Below, piece by piece: positions 17,988 to 27,096 of a stretch of DNA of 64,000 bases; position 1 is the first letter of the stretch, and every line of letters begins with the position of its first letter. The notes below the pieces were generated by a model that was not told where the DNA came from, did no database searches, and saw only the letters and a list, made by a program, of their open reading frames with translations. Origin of the DNA: Flagellimonas hadalis (GTDB lineage Bacteria; Bacteroidota; Bacteroidia; Flavobacteriales; Flavobacteriaceae); NCBI RefSeq assembly GCF_007785775.2, contig NZ_VNIK02000001.1:360678-424677 (forward strand), given 5' to 3'. Position numbers and translations under genes: made by a program.

Positions 17988-18446
17988 TTAAATCCTAGGA
18001 AAGAAAGGGCCTAAACGTTGGTTGTATTTTCGTTGGAAATAGACAAAATAGTTGTAAAGCTTGTAGTTGACCTCATACCCATAATCGATATTGGGGTCGT
18101 AATTGATCTGCATTTCGTACAGATTCGGATTGTACATGGAGGGTTGCAAAACCCGTTGGTTCCAATTGGTGACCATAATGGCATTCCGGTTTTCCAGAAA
18201 ACTCTGGGAATAATAGCCTTCTGGCCTTGCAATGGACTGCAGCCATGTGTAAAACCCGGGCTCAATGATGATGATCTCATATTCGGTCTCCTCATCCTTG
18301 ATTTCCACAGGCTGTTCATCATCGGAATTGAATACGGCCTGTTCCTCATTCGAAACATCCACGGCCTGCTTCTGGGTTGTGCAGGACACTAAAAAAATGG
18401 CTGCAAGCAGAGCGCTCGACAAAAGTTTTAAATAGTTCTTTTCCAT
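17988..18446 (-). CDS. Small lipoprotein, DUF6146-like
   Basis: 152 residues from the ATG at 18446 (MEKNYLK); the in-frame ATG five codons upstream is less likely. The lipobox is AIFLVSC. An acidic linker is followed by a Tyr/Asn-rich conserved domain: EPGFYTWLQSIARPEGYYS, NRNAIMVTNWNQRV, and INYDPNIDYGYEVNYKLYNYF. It resembles a family I recall as DUF6146, found in Flavobacteriaceae. Outer-membrane or periplasmic location is likely; function unknown. Confidence 0.72.
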   Translation of the reverse strand: MEKNYLKLLSSALLAAIFLVSCTTQKQAVDVSNEEQAVFNSDDEQPVEIKDEETEYEIIIIEPGFYTWLQSIARPEGYYSQSFLENRNAIMVTNWNQRVLQPSMYNPNLYEMQINYDPNIDYGYEVNYKLYNYFVYFQRKYNQRLGPFFPRI

Positions 18447-18459
18447 ATCATTAATATAC

Positions 18460-18488
18460 AAAAAAAGCCGTCTGAATCTTCAAACGGC
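18460..18488 (-). terminator. Intrinsic terminator of the DUF937 gene
   Basis: On minus a 10-bp stem (18479-18488 with 18467-18476, one G-U pair, tight loop) is followed by seven T. It separates the DUF937 gene from the DUF6146-like gene. Confidence 0.85.
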
Positions 18489-18513
18489 CCTGTTAAATAT
18501 CGTTAAGTGGGTC

Positions 18514-19155
18514 TTATTTCCCGAAAAGTCCGCCGAGCATACCACCCAATCCACTTTTCTTGGTATTTCCGCTGTTCAGTACCATTCCGGCCAAATCATC
18601 AATGACGCTGCCATCACCATCGGAATCCAAAAAAGTCTCGATAAGGGATTGCTGTTTTGTGGCCTTTTTGTTTCCCCCCATCAAACCACCCAAAAGACCA
18701 TTGAGGCCATCAGGGCTGTTCACGTTTTGCTGACGGGTCTGTTTGCCCAGATAACCCAATAGGATAGGGGCGGCAATTTTCAATATTTGGGATATGGTTC
18801 CCGCATCCAGACCGGATTTACTGCTCAGGGCATTTTCCACTTGTGGCTGTTTGGATCCCAGCACATGGCCAAGTATGCCTGCACCATCGTTCACCACACT
18901 TTGGTCCACTCCGCCACCAAAAAGTCCGCCCAGATCGTTCAAAATGCTACCGTCATGTTTGGAAGACAGGGCATCCATCAGTCCCTGTGCGCCACCCGGT
19001 GTTGAAGCGTTTTTTTTCATGGCACCCATCAAAAGGGGCATGGCCATGCTCAGAACGTCCGCGGTCTTGCTCTCAGGTTGCCCCGTTTGGTTGGCAACTC
19101 CACTGATCATTTGTCTCCCCATGGGGCTGTTCAATAAATCCAATAATCCTGACAT
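18514..19155 (-). CDS. DUF937 domain protein
   Basis: 213 residues. The first 150 residues match DUF937: MSGLLDLLNSPMGRQMISGVA, then ADVLSMAMPLLMGAMKKN, then TISQILKIAAPILLGYLGK. Gly-Leu-rich linkers (LLGGLMGG, LGGMLGGLFG) and one DSDGDGS element close to a single EF-hand-like calcium loop follow. No signal peptide. DUF937 proteins have no established function. Monocistronic with its own terminator. Confidence 0.85.
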   Translation of the reverse strand: MSGLLDLLNSPMGRQMISGVANQTGQPESKTADVLSMAMPLLMGAMKKNASTPGGAQGLMDALSSKHDGSILNDLGGLFGGGVDQSVVNDGAGILGHVLGSKQPQVENALSSKSGLDAGTISQILKIAAPILLGYLGKQTRQQNVNSPDGLNGLLGGLMGGNKKATKQQSLIETFLDSDGDGSVIDDLAGMVLNSGNTKKSGLGGMLGGLFGK

Positions 19156-19233
19156 CTTTTCTTTACGTTAAGGTTAGAAGGACAATGTACAAAAAACTAG
19201 GTTTTGAAGTTCTAATCAGACAATAAAAAGCAG

Positions 19234-20187
19234 CTATTTTAGCAATTTGATTACCTGTTGGGCCAATTCTACACTTATGCGTTGCTGTGCCTCGACGGTA
19301 GAGGCGCCAATGTGCGGGGAAAGGGAAATTTTGGGATTCATCAAGATCTTGATCTCCGGCTTCGGTTCGGATTCGTACACATCCAGCCCGGCAAACGATA
19401 GGTGTCCATTGTCCAAGGCATCCACCAAGGCCACTTCGTCCAGCACGCCGCCCCGGGAAGTATTGATGATTCCTGTCCCATGTTTCATTTTTGCAAGCTC
19501 CTTTTTCCCGATGATGTATTTTTCCTGTGCGGGCACGTGGATGCTCACAAAATCGGATTGTTTCAGCACGACATCCAGATCCACCGCTTCCAGATTGAAA
19601 TTTATGGATTGTCCGTCATAAAAAGAGACGTTCAACGTGACCTTGTCGGTATGGTGATCCGTGAAGAGGACCTTCATTCCCAATGCCAGGGCCATCTTTG
19701 CCGTAGCTTGTCCAATTTTGCCAAAACCAACAATACCCAACGTTTTGCCCCGCAGTTCAACTCCGCCTGCATAGCTTTTTTTCAATTGTTTGAACATGCT
19801 GTCCCCATCCAAGGGCATATTCCGGTTGGAATCGTGCAGGAACCGAACTCCGTTGAATAGGTGTCCGAATACCAGTTCAGCCACCGATTCCGAAGAGGCT
19901 TCAGGGGTGTTGATGACATGGATTCCCTTGGATTCGGCATGCTTCACATCAATATTGTCCATACCCACACCACCACGACCGATCAATTTCAGGCCAGGGC
20001 ATGCATTTATGGTTTTCTTATCGACCTCCGTGGCACTACGGACCAAAAGACCGCTGATTCCGTTCTTATTGATAAAGTTGGCCAGTTGTTCTTGGGCAAC
20101 ATGCGTAAGGTTTACCTCAAAACCAGCTTTTTCAAGCAAAGAAATGCCTTCATTTGCCAACCCATCGTTGGCCAGTATTTTCATCAT
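19234..20187 (-). CDS. serA: D-3-phosphoglycerate dehydrogenase (short form)
   Basis: 317 residues of the D-2-hydroxyacid dehydrogenase family. The NAD-binding GFGKIGQATAKMA is near 155; catalytic Arg is in NTSRGGVLDE and His in LSPHIGAST. It has no C-terminal ACT domain, so it should not be feedback-inhibited by serine in the E. coli manner. Function is assigned from the neighbour serC, which lies 4 bases upstream: together they oxidise 3-phosphoglycerate and transaminate the product. Start at 20187 or one codon later. Confidence 0.88.
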   Translation of the reverse strand: MMKILANDGLANEGISLLEKAGFEVNLTHVAQEQLANFINKNGISGLLVRSATEVDKKTINACPGLKLIGRGGVGMDNIDVKHAESKGIHVINTPEASSESVAELVFGHLFNGVRFLHDSNRNMPLDGDSMFKQLKKSYAGGVELRGKTLGIVGFGKIGQATAKMALALGMKVLFTDHHTDKVTLNVSFYDGQSINFNLEAVDLDVVLKQSDFVSIHVPAQEKYIIGKKELAKMKHGTGIINTSRGGVLDEVALVDALDNGHLSFAGLDVYESEPKPEIKILMNPKISLSPHIGASTVEAQQRISVELAQQVIKLLK

Positions 20188-20191
20188 TATA

Positions 20192-21256
20192 TTATCCTTT
20201 CTTTTCCAATTCGCTCATGATATCCACCAAGACCCCAACGCTTTCCATGGGCAGGGCATTGTACATGGAAGCCCTGTAACCGCCTACGGATCGGTGTCCA
20301 TTGATCCCACTGATTCCAGCCTCTTTACACATGGTATCAAAAGTGTCCTTCAACGCATCGTCGGTAATGTTGAAGGTCGCGTTCATGAGGGAACGGTCTT
20401 CCTTGGCTGCATAACCGGAAAACACAGGGTTAAGGTCAATTTCCGAATAGATCAGGTTGGCCTTACGTTCATTGATCTCCTCAATGGCGGCGATCCCACC
20501 AAGGTCCTTGAGCCATTGCAGGGTAAGCATGGACACATAGACCGCAAAAACAGGAGGGGTGTTGAACATGCTCTCCTGCTTTACATGGATGGAATAATCC
20601 AGCATGGAGGGAATTTTTCGGGATACCTTGCCCAAAATATCTTCCTTCACCACCACCAAAGTGGCCCCGGCAGGACCCATGTTCTTTTGCGCTCCGGCAT
20701 AGATCAGGTCAAATTTGGAAAAATCGAGCTGACGGGAAAAGATGTCCGAGCTCATATCGCAGACCAATGGCACATTGGTTTTGGGAAATTCCTTGATCTG
20801 TGTACCAAAAATAGTATTGTTGGAGGTCAGGTGTAGGTAATCTAGGTCCGACGGCACGGAATATCCCTTTGGGATATGGTTGAAATTTTGTTCCTGTGAG
20901 GAAGCGACTTCCACCACATCACCCAACAAACGGGCCTCTTTGATGGCTTTTTGGCTCCACGTTCCCGTGTTCACATAACCCGCTTTTTTGTCCAAAAGAT
21001 TGTAGGCCGTCATCAAAAACTGCAGACTGGCCCCTCCATGTAGGAAGAGGGCTTGGTACCCTTTTCCCTCAAGACCCAATAGCTCCAATGCCAAGGAACG
21101 GGCCTTGTCCATTATGGCCACAAATTCCTTGCTGCGATGCGAGATCTCAATGAGTGAAAGACCGATGCCATCCAGTTCCAGAACGGCCTCGGATGCCTTT
21201 TGCATTACCTCTTTTGGCAAAATGCAAGGGCCTGCGCTAAAGTTGTGCTTTTTCAT
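20192..21256 (-). CDS. serC: Phosphoserine aminotransferase
   Basis: 354 residues, PLP-dependent class V aminotransferase. It starts HNFSAGPCILPKEVMQKA as in the family. The PLP lysine is in YAGAQKNMGPAG; NTGTWSQKAI contributes phosphate and cofactor contacts, and GHRSVGGYRASMYNA near the end binds the substrate phosphate. It produces phosphoserine for the serine pathway (and possibly the pyridoxine pathway). Cotranscribed with serA. Confidence 0.95.
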   Translation of the reverse strand: MKKHNFSAGPCILPKEVMQKASEAVLELDGIGLSLIEISHRSKEFVAIMDKARSLALELLGLEGKGYQALFLHGGASLQFLMTAYNLLDKKAGYVNTGTWSQKAIKEARLLGDVVEVASSQEQNFNHIPKGYSVPSDLDYLHLTSNNTIFGTQIKEFPKTNVPLVCDMSSDIFSRQLDFSKFDLIYAGAQKNMGPAGATLVVVKEDILGKVSRKIPSMLDYSIHVKQESMFNTPPVFAVYVSMLTLQWLKDLGGIAAIEEINERKANLIYSEIDLNPVFSGYAAKEDRSLMNATFNITDDALKDTFDTMCKEAGISGINGHRSVGGYRASMYNALPMESVGVLVDIMSELEKKG

Positions 21257-21327
21257 TTCCTTGGTTTAAGGGGTAAAGGTCTAAAAAAAACTTGGATCAA
21301 AAAACGAATCCGGTGGTTAGGGTTTCC

Positions 21328-22365
21328 TTAAAGTTTCAAAAGAAATTCCATGGTGTCCACACCATCGGCATAGTCTTGAAGTTTTGGCTTTTGGGTCTCG
21401 CCAAAACCGATGCCTCCTTTTTTGGAAACAATGCACTGGATCTGTTCTTCCTGTGCGTTCAATTCCTGTTCCAACGTTTCTTCCGCATCATAATATGCAT
21501 AAAAAAGGACCGAAATAGGAGAGGCTTGTCCATCATCTTCCTTCAATATCAAAAAGCCATTGTCCAGGATCTTGAAATTGCTCATCAGATATACCGCCTT
21601 GTTGTAATCGTAATTGTTGGCATACTTGTGCTGGTCGACGATGTCCTTATATGAGAAAATGGCATTGAAAAAAGGTTCAAAATCATAGCCCTTCGGCACA
21701 TAGATCTTGGACACGTTTCTGCAGCCCAGACCATAGTACCTAAAAATATCCTCTCCGAGAGCGGTAAGCTCCTCGGTAGATTCCTTTCCAGTCAATATGG
21801 CGACCGAGTTCCGGTTCTTTCGGATGATGTTCGGTTTTTTTCCGAAATAGTATTCAAAATAGCGGCTGGTATTGTTGCTCCCCGTGGCTATGACTACATC
21901 AAAACCTTCCATTTTTCCTTCCGTAAACTTAATTCGAGTGGCCAGCGAGGGTTCTTGTTGTATCAGATAATTTGAAAGATAGGGCAACAACACCTTATCG
22001 TTGGACGACAGTTTCGCCAATACGTTGTTCCCGGAAAGCAGCACGCACAAAAAATCGTGAAACCCGACCAGTGGGATGTTTCCTGCCATCACAATGCCCA
22101 CCGTTTTCGGTGAAGATGTTTCCTTAATAGGGTAGTGGGACAGCCAATCCGTAAGGTTTTCTTCGGTCAACAAAGCACCCCATTGCGCCAGTGCATGCAG
22201 GATATTGTCTTTGGTGAACCAACCGTTCATCTGCCCGGCCCTTGTGACGACTTCGTTGAAATCCGCATCCAAATTTCCATCATTCGAATAACATTTTTCA
22301 CAAAAATCCGTTAGGTGTTTTCCGAGTTTAACAAAAGCTTGGATGGTTTCCATATACGGTGTCAT
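21328..22365 (-). CDS. LuxC-like acyl-CoA reductase
   Basis: 345 residues of the LuxC/acyl-CoA reductase family. Seen: GIVMAGNIPLVGFHDFL near 95, KLSSNDKVLLPYL, then ATGSNNTSRYFEYYF, and the catalytic cysteine block YYGLGCRNVSKIYVP. Such enzymes reduce activated acyl groups to aldehydes; Flavobacteriaceae carry one without any lux genes. It is transcribed divergently from the ferredoxin gene with overlapping promoters, suggesting a redox partnership that remains inference. Confidence 0.85.
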   Translation of the reverse strand: MTPYMETIQAFVKLGKHLTDFCEKCYSNDGNLDADFNEVVTRAGQMNGWFTKDNILHALAQWGALLTEENLTDWLSHYPIKETSSPKTVGIVMAGNIPLVGFHDFLCVLLSGNNVLAKLSSNDKVLLPYLSNYLIQQEPSLATRIKFTEGKMEGFDVVIATGSNNTSRYFEYYFGKKPNIIRKNRNSVAILTGKESTEELTALGEDIFRYYGLGCRNVSKIYVPKGYDFEPFFNAIFSYKDIVDQHKYANNYDYNKAVYLMSNFKILDNGFLILKEDDGQASPISVLFYAYYDAEETLEQELNAQEEQIQCIVSKKGGIGFGETQKPKLQDYADGVDTMEFLLKL

Positions 22366-22369
22366 TATA

Positions 22370-22401
22370 TTTGTACACTAAATTACTAGGGTTTATTTTT
22401 G
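22370..22401 (+). promoter_or_regulatory. Ferredoxin gene promoter, Bacteroidota consensus
   Basis: TTTG at 22370-22373, a 20-base spacer, and TATTTTTG at 22394-22401 match the TTTG-N19-21-TAnnTTTG promoter of Bacteroidota very well. The start codon of the ferredoxin lies at 22451. Confidence 0.8.
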
Positions 22402-22402
22402 T

Positions 22403-22430
22403 CAAAAGTAAGCATGCTGAAAAGAATCAA
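22403..22430 (-). promoter_or_regulatory. Divergent promoter of the acyl-CoA reductase gene
   Basis: On minus, TTG (22430-22428), 17 bases, then TACTTTTG (22410-22403) fits the same consensus. The element overlaps the start region of the ferredoxin transcript, so the two promoters may interfere. Confidence 0.6.
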
Positions 22431-22450
22431 CCCAAAAGGAAAGGAAAATT

Positions 22451-22804
22451 ATGGCGATAATTATAACAGATGAATGCATAAACTGTGGTGCTTGTGAGCC
22501 AGAATGCCCAAACACTGCAATTTATGAGGGTGCGGACGAATGGAGGTACAGTGATGGCACTTCCCTCGAGGGAGATGTGGTCCTGCCCAATGGAAAAGCG
22601 GTGAACGCCGAAGAGGTGCAAGAGCCCGTCAGTGACGAAATATATTATATTGTTCCCGATAAATGCACAGAGTGCAAGGGTTTCCACGAGGAACCCCAAT
22701 GTGCGGCGGTCTGCCCGGTGGATTGTTGTGTGCCCGATGAGGACCATGTGGAAAGCGAAGAAGTGTTGCTGGGCAAGCAGCGTTTTATGCACCCGAACGG
22801 ATAA
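22451..22804 (+). CDS. Ferredoxin with two [4Fe-4S] clusters
   Basis: 117 residues. The first cluster motif is [12 protein letters not shown] (about 11-22); the second has a longer loop, [18 protein letters not shown] (about 73-90). The 4Fe-4S dicluster fold with a 50-residue insertion is characteristic of Bacteroidota and Alvin-type ferredoxins. It acts as a low-potential one-electron carrier. Followed immediately by an intrinsic terminator. Confidence 0.93.
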   Translation: MAIIITDECINCGACEPECPNTAIYEGADEWRYSDGTSLEGDVVLPNGKAVNAEEVQEPVSDEIYYIVPDKCTECKGFHEEPQCAAVCPVDCCVPDEDHVESEEVLLGKQRFMHPNG

Positions 22805-22827
22805 GCAATAAAAAACATGTAATTTAG

Positions 22828-22853
22828 CCCCGGACCTTAGTTCGGGGTTTTTT
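22828..22853 (+). terminator. Intrinsic terminator after the ferredoxin gene
   Basis: An 8-bp stem (22828-22835 with 22840-22847, one G-U pair), CTTA loop, then six T. The T run ends directly at the ATG of the following small ORF. Confidence 0.85.
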
Positions 22854-22982
22854 ATGGAAGAAACAGAAAAAGAATACGGCGGAATATGGAAACAGGCAGG
22901 GTGCATCCTGTCCTTGGTGGCCATTCTGGGGATCATTGTCCTGTTCGGTATAGGCATCTATCTTTTACTGAAAGGATTTTAA
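22854..22982 (+). CDS. 42-residue single-pass membrane protein
   Basis: The frame reads MEETEKEYGGIWKQAGCILS, then a hydrophobic helix with LVAILGIIVLFGIGIYLLL, ending KGF. A short acidic cytoplasmic head plus one membrane segment looks like a real small protein. The ATG follows the T tract of the ferredoxin terminator with no recognisable ribosome-binding site; expression would require read-through. Unknown function; homologues in related genomes would confirm it. Confidence 0.6.
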   Translation: MEETEKEYGGIWKQAGCILSLVAILGIIVLFGIGIYLLLKGF

Positions 22983-23005
22983 GTCCCTATACCAAAACTT
23001 CAACT

Positions 23006-23013
23006 TATATTTG
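23006..23013 (+). promoter_or_regulatory. Candidate -7 element for ychF
   Basis: TATATTTG fits TAnnTTTG and lies 26 bases before the ychF ATG. No convincing -33 TTG is seen at the expected distance. Confidence 0.45.
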
Positions 23014-23039
23014 CAGCCTCAAAAATAGAATAGTATCCA

Positions 23040-24134
23040 ATGAAAGCCGGTATTGTAGGATTGCCCAACGTAGGAAAATCAACTTTGTTCAATTGTCTTT
23101 CCAATGCAAAGGCACAAAGTGCCAATTTCCCATTTTGTACCATTGAGCCCAATATTGGCGTGGTGAACGTGCCCGACCAGCGTTTGGAGAAACTGGAGGA
23201 GTTGGTCCACCCCGAGCGAGTGGTTCCTGCAACGGTAGAGATCGTGGACATTGCCGGATTGGTCAAAGGAGCCAGCAAGGGCGAAGGTTTGGGCAACCAG
23301 TTTTTGGGAAATATCCGCGAAACCAATGCCATCCTACATGTGTTGCGCTGTTTTGACAATGACAATATCGTTCACGTGGATGGTTCCGTAAACCCGATCC
23401 GTGACAAAGAGACCATCGATATGGAACTCCAACTCAAGGATCTGGAAAGTGTGGACAAAAAACTTGAAAAAGTAAAAAGGGCCGCCAAAACTGGGAACAA
23501 GGAAGCCCAAAAGGAAGAGGCGGTGCTCAATGCCATCAAACAAGGCCTGGAGTCTGGAACTTCGGTCCGTGCTATTGAAATCAGTGAAGAAGATCGTGAC
23601 GAATACGTCAGCCCCATGCAATTGATCACCGACAAACCCGTCATGTACGTGTGCAATGTAGATGAAGGTTCAGCCACTACGGGCAATGCCTATGTGGAAA
23701 AGGTGAAGGAGGCCGTGGCCAATGAAAATGCCGAGGTCATCTTCCTGGCCGTAGGGACCGAAGCCGACATCACCGAGTTGGAAACCTACGAAGAGCGCCA
23801 GATGTTCTTGGAAGATTTGGGCCTTTCCGAGCCAGGTTCGGCCAAACTCATCCGTGGTGCCTATAAATTGTTGGATCTGGAAACTTATTTCACTGCTGGT
23901 GTAAAAGAAGTGAGAGCCTGGACCATTCCCGTTGGTGCCACTGCGCCCCAGGCCGCAGGGGTCATCCATACCGATTTTGAAAAAGGCTTCATCCGAGCCG
24001 AGGTCATTTCGTATGATGACTACATCAAATATGGTAGCGAATCCAAAGTAAAGGAAGCTGGCCGTATGCGGGTCGAAGGCAAGGAATACATTGTGAAAGA
24101 TGGTGATATCATGCACTTTAGGTTCAATGTGTAA
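23040..24134 (+). CDS. ychF: Redox-regulated P-loop ATPase YchF/Obg-like
   Basis: 364 residues. P-loop GLPNVGKST at 7-15, the DIAGLVKGASKGEGLGNQFL switch region, the family's NVDE in place of the GTPase NKxD (explaining ATP preference), and a C-terminal TGS domain ending in the FRFNV tail. YchF binds ribosomes and influences translation and oxidative-stress responses. Length is exactly that of the family. Confidence 0.96.
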   Translation: MKAGIVGLPNVGKSTLFNCLSNAKAQSANFPFCTIEPNIGVVNVPDQRLEKLEELVHPERVVPATVEIVDIAGLVKGASKGEGLGNQFLGNIRETNAILHVLRCFDNDNIVHVDGSVNPIRDKETIDMELQLKDLESVDKKLEKVKRAAKTGNKEAQKEEAVLNAIKQGLESGTSVRAIEISEEDRDEYVSPMQLITDKPVMYVCNVDEGSATTGNAYVEKVKEAVANENAEVIFLAVGTEADITELETYEERQMFLEDLGLSEPGSAKLIRGAYKLLDLETYFTAGVKEVRAWTIPVGATAPQAAGVIHTDFEKGFIRAEVISYDDYIKYGSESKVKEAGRMRVEGKEYIVKDGDIMHFRFNV

Positions 24135-24201
24135 GCACTGACCGTTGTAATTCCACCCATTTCCATTCGCCAAAAATTTAGACCAAGCATAGCTTTGATG
24201 T

Positions 24202-25104
24202 ATGTCAGTCAAAAGCTTGGGTATTTTCTATGGGATTTTTGGGGTGATTCTCTTTTCCTCCAAGGCCGTTATGGTCAAATTGGCCTACGAATACCATGTG
24301 GACACCTTGGACCTGCTCTTGTTTCGAATGCTCTTTTCACTTCCATTTTATCTTTACATTCTCTTTCTGATACGAAAGAAAAAACCATCTGTCGAAATCA
24401 AACCAAAGGATTATGCGTGGCTGTTCCTTTTCGGGTTTGTGGGCTATTACCTGGCCAGCTATTTTGATTTTTTGGGACTGAATTACATCAAGGCAGGGTT
24501 GGAACGGATCATACTGTTTGTATACCCCACCATTGTCGTATTTCTCTCTTGGCTATTTTTCAAACAGAAAATCACCAAAGTCCAGACCGTCGCCATTATT
24601 ATCACCTACATTGGCGTGGTCATCACCTTTTGGAACGAATTGGACATCAGCGGTAACGGGGTGTTATGGGGAGGCTTTTTGGTATTGCTGAGTGCCATCA
24701 CCTATGCTTCTTATTTGGTGGGCAGTGGTTGGCTGATCCCTAAATTTGGGATGTTGCGTTTTACGTGTTACGCCATGATTGTTTCAACCTTTTGCATTAT
24801 GATCCATTACCTCATTGCAGGAAACTGGCAACTTTTGGAATATCCTTTACCGGTTTACTTATACGGCATTGCCATGGCCATTTTGGCGACTTTGGTCCCT
24901 TCTTTTCTGGTCTCGGCATCCATAGAACGCCTGGGAGCCTCCAATTTTTCCATCTTGGGAAGCTTAGGTCCGGTTTCCACCATACTTTTGGCTTTTGTAT
25001 TTTTGAACGAAAGATTGACGTATGGTCAATTACTTGGAATGATGGTGGTGATTTTTGGGGTCACCTATCTCTCCATACAGCAAAAAAAGAAGGCCAAGGC
25101 TTGA
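24202..25104 (+). CDS. EamA/DMT-family transporter
   Basis: 300 residues with ten predicted membrane helices in two EamA repeats (about 5-140 and 150-292). The first repeat contains LGLNYIKAGLERIILFVYP, the second ASNFSILGSLGPVSTILLAF, both typical family ends. Likely a metabolite or amino-acid exporter in the inner membrane; substrate unknown. Lies between ychF and parE on the same strand. Confidence 0.9.
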   Translation: MSVKSLGIFYGIFGVILFSSKAVMVKLAYEYHVDTLDLLLFRMLFSLPFYLYILFLIRKKKPSVEIKPKDYAWLFLFGFVGYYLASYFDFLGLNYIKAGLERIILFVYPTIVVFLSWLFFKQKITKVQTVAIIITYIGVVITFWNELDISGNGVLWGGFLVLLSAITYASYLVGSGWLIPKFGMLRFTCYAMIVSTFCIMIHYLIAGNWQLLEYPLPVYLYGIAMAILATLVPSFLVSASIERLGASNFSILGSLGPVSTILLAFVFLNERLTYGQLLGMMVVIFGVTYLSIQQKKKAKA

Positions 25105-25211
25105 TGTATATTAACAATTGAAGGTTTTCATTGTTGATTACTTTCTTGGTTCTTCGCCTTAATTTTTGCCCCTAAATTTTATATTAGCAAGGATTAACCC
25201 TTATTAGATTC

Positions 25212-27071
25212 ATGGCAGAAACCCAGTATACAGAGGATAATATCCGTTCCCTGGATTGGAAGGAGCATATTCGTATGCGCCCCGGCATGTACATTGGTAA
25301 ATTGGGCGATGGATCGTCCGCAGATGATGGCATCTACATATTGCTCAAAGAAGTGATAGACAACTGTATCGATGAATTTGTCATGGGTGCAGGAAAGACC
25401 ATCGAGATCACCATAAAGGACAATTTGGTGAACGTGCGGGATTATGGACGGGGCATTCCTTTGGGCAAAGTGGTGGATGTGGTCTCCAAAATGAACACCG
25501 GGGGCAAATACGATACCCGTGCCTTTAAAAAATCTGTCGGATTGAACGGGGTAGGTACCAAGGCCGTAAACGCCCTATCTTCTTTTTTCAAGGTGGAATC
25601 CAATAGGGATGGGCAATCCAAGTCTGCGGAATTCAACATAGGAAACCTCGTCAACGAAGAGCTTTTGGATGAGACCTCCAGAAGAAGGGGCACCAAGATC
25701 AGCTTTACGCCGGACGATACCATTTTCAAAAATTACAAATATCGGAACGAGTATGTGGAACGCATGCTCAAAAATTACGTTTACCTCAATCCCGGGCTCA
25801 CCATTATTTTCAATGGAGAAAAATATCAGTCCGAGAATGGGTTGAAGGACCTTTTGGAGGACAACAACAACGAGGACGACTTCCTCTACCCGATCATTCA
25901 CCTGAAAGGGGAGGATATCGAAGTGGCCATGACCCACAGCAAGACCCAGTACAGCGAGGAGTACCATTCCTTTGTGAACGGGCAGCACACCACACAGGGC
26001 GGAACGCACCAAGCTGCTTTCAGGGAAGCCGTGGTAAAGACCATCCGCGATTTTTATGGCAAGAATTATGATGCTTCGGATATTCGAAAATCCATCATTT
26101 CCGCCATTTCCATTAAGGTGATGGAACCTGTTTTTGAAAGTCAGACCAAGACCAAACTGGGTTCCACCGACATGGGCGGTGACCTCCCCACGGTCCGCAC
26201 CTACATCAACGACTTTTTGGGCACCTATCTGGATAACTACCTGCACAAGAATCAACAGACCGCTGAAGCACTTCAGCGAAAAATCGTCCAGGCAGAGCGG
26301 GAACGAAAGGAACTGTCCGGAATCCGGAAATTGGCTCGTGAACGCGCCAAAAAGGCCAGCCTGCACAACAAAAAATTACGCGATTGCCGTGTCCACCTTC
26401 AGGATATGAAAAGCGACCGACGATTGGAGAGCACCCTTTTCATCACCGAGGGCGATTCCGCATCCGGATCCATCACCAAATCAAGGGACGTGAACACCCA
26501 AGCCGTGTTCAGCCTTCGTGGTAAACCGTTGAATTCCTACGGGATGTCCAAAAAAATCGTCTATGAGAACGAGGAGTTCAACCTGCTACAGGCGGCCTTG
26601 AACATCGAGGAGTCCATGGAAGACCTGCGATACAACAATATCGTGATCGCTACCGATGCCGATGTGGACGGGATGCATATCCGTTTGTTATTGATCACGT
26701 TCTTTCTCCAATTCTTTCCGGAATTGATCAAGGAAAACCACCTCTACATTTTACAGACCCCACTTTTTAGGGTGAGGAACAAAAAAGAGACGATCTACTG
26801 CTACAGCGAAGAGGAGAAAAGGAATGCCATCACAAAATTGACCGGAAAACCAGAAATCACAAGGTTCAAGGGATTGGGTGAAATTTCTCCGGATGAGTTC
26901 AAGCATTTCATAGGTGACAATATCCGTCTGGAACCTGTAATGCTCGACAAGGCGATGAGCATTGACAATATGTTGGAGTTTTATATGGGAAAAAACACTC
27001 CGGACAGGCAGGAATTCATCATAAACAACCTTAAAGTAGAACTTGACCTGATTGAAGAAAACCAACTATAG
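25212..27071 (+). CDS. parE: DNA topoisomerase IV subunit B
   Basis: 619 residues. GHKL ATPase N-domain with [11 protein letters not shown] and GRGIPLGKV, transducer domain, Toprim motif [10 protein letters not shown] near residue 410, and the acidic [13 protein letters not shown]. It partners the next gene (25 bases downstream) to decatenate daughter chromosomes. The topoisomerase IV rather than gyrase assignment rests on gene pairing and the short length compared with GyrB. Confidence 0.92.
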   Translation: MAETQYTEDNIRSLDWKEHIRMRPGMYIGKLGDGSSADDGIYILLKEVIDNCIDEFVMGAGKTIEITIKDNLVNVRDYGRGIPLGKVVDVVSKMNTGGKYDTRAFKKSVGLNGVGTKAVNALSSFFKVESNRDGQSKSAEFNIGNLVNEELLDETSRRRGTKISFTPDDTIFKNYKYRNEYVERMLKNYVYLNPGLTIIFNGEKYQSENGLKDLLEDNNNEDDFLYPIIHLKGEDIEVAMTHSKTQYSEEYHSFVNGQHTTQGGTHQAAFREAVVKTIRDFYGKNYDASDIRKSIISAISIKVMEPVFESQTKTKLGSTDMGGDLPTVRTYINDFLGTYLDNYLHKNQQTAEALQRKIVQAERERKELSGIRKLARERAKKASLHNKKLRDCRVHLQDMKSDRRLESTLFITEGDSASGSITKSRDVNTQAVFSLRGKPLNSYGMSKKIVYENEEFNLLQAALNIEESMEDLRYNNIVIATDADVDGMHIRLLLITFFLQFFPELIKENHLYILQTPLFRVRNKKETIYCYSEEEKRNAITKLTGKPEITRFKGLGEISPDEFKHFIGDNIRLEPVMLDKAMSIDNMLEFYMGKNTPDRQEFIINNLKVELDLIEENQL

Positions 27072-27096
27072 AACAAATAAATGCACATCCTTCTAA

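Noticed and set aside
25115-25134. Weak hairpin after the EamA gene as a terminator
   Set aside because: The stem has a bulge and no T tract follows.
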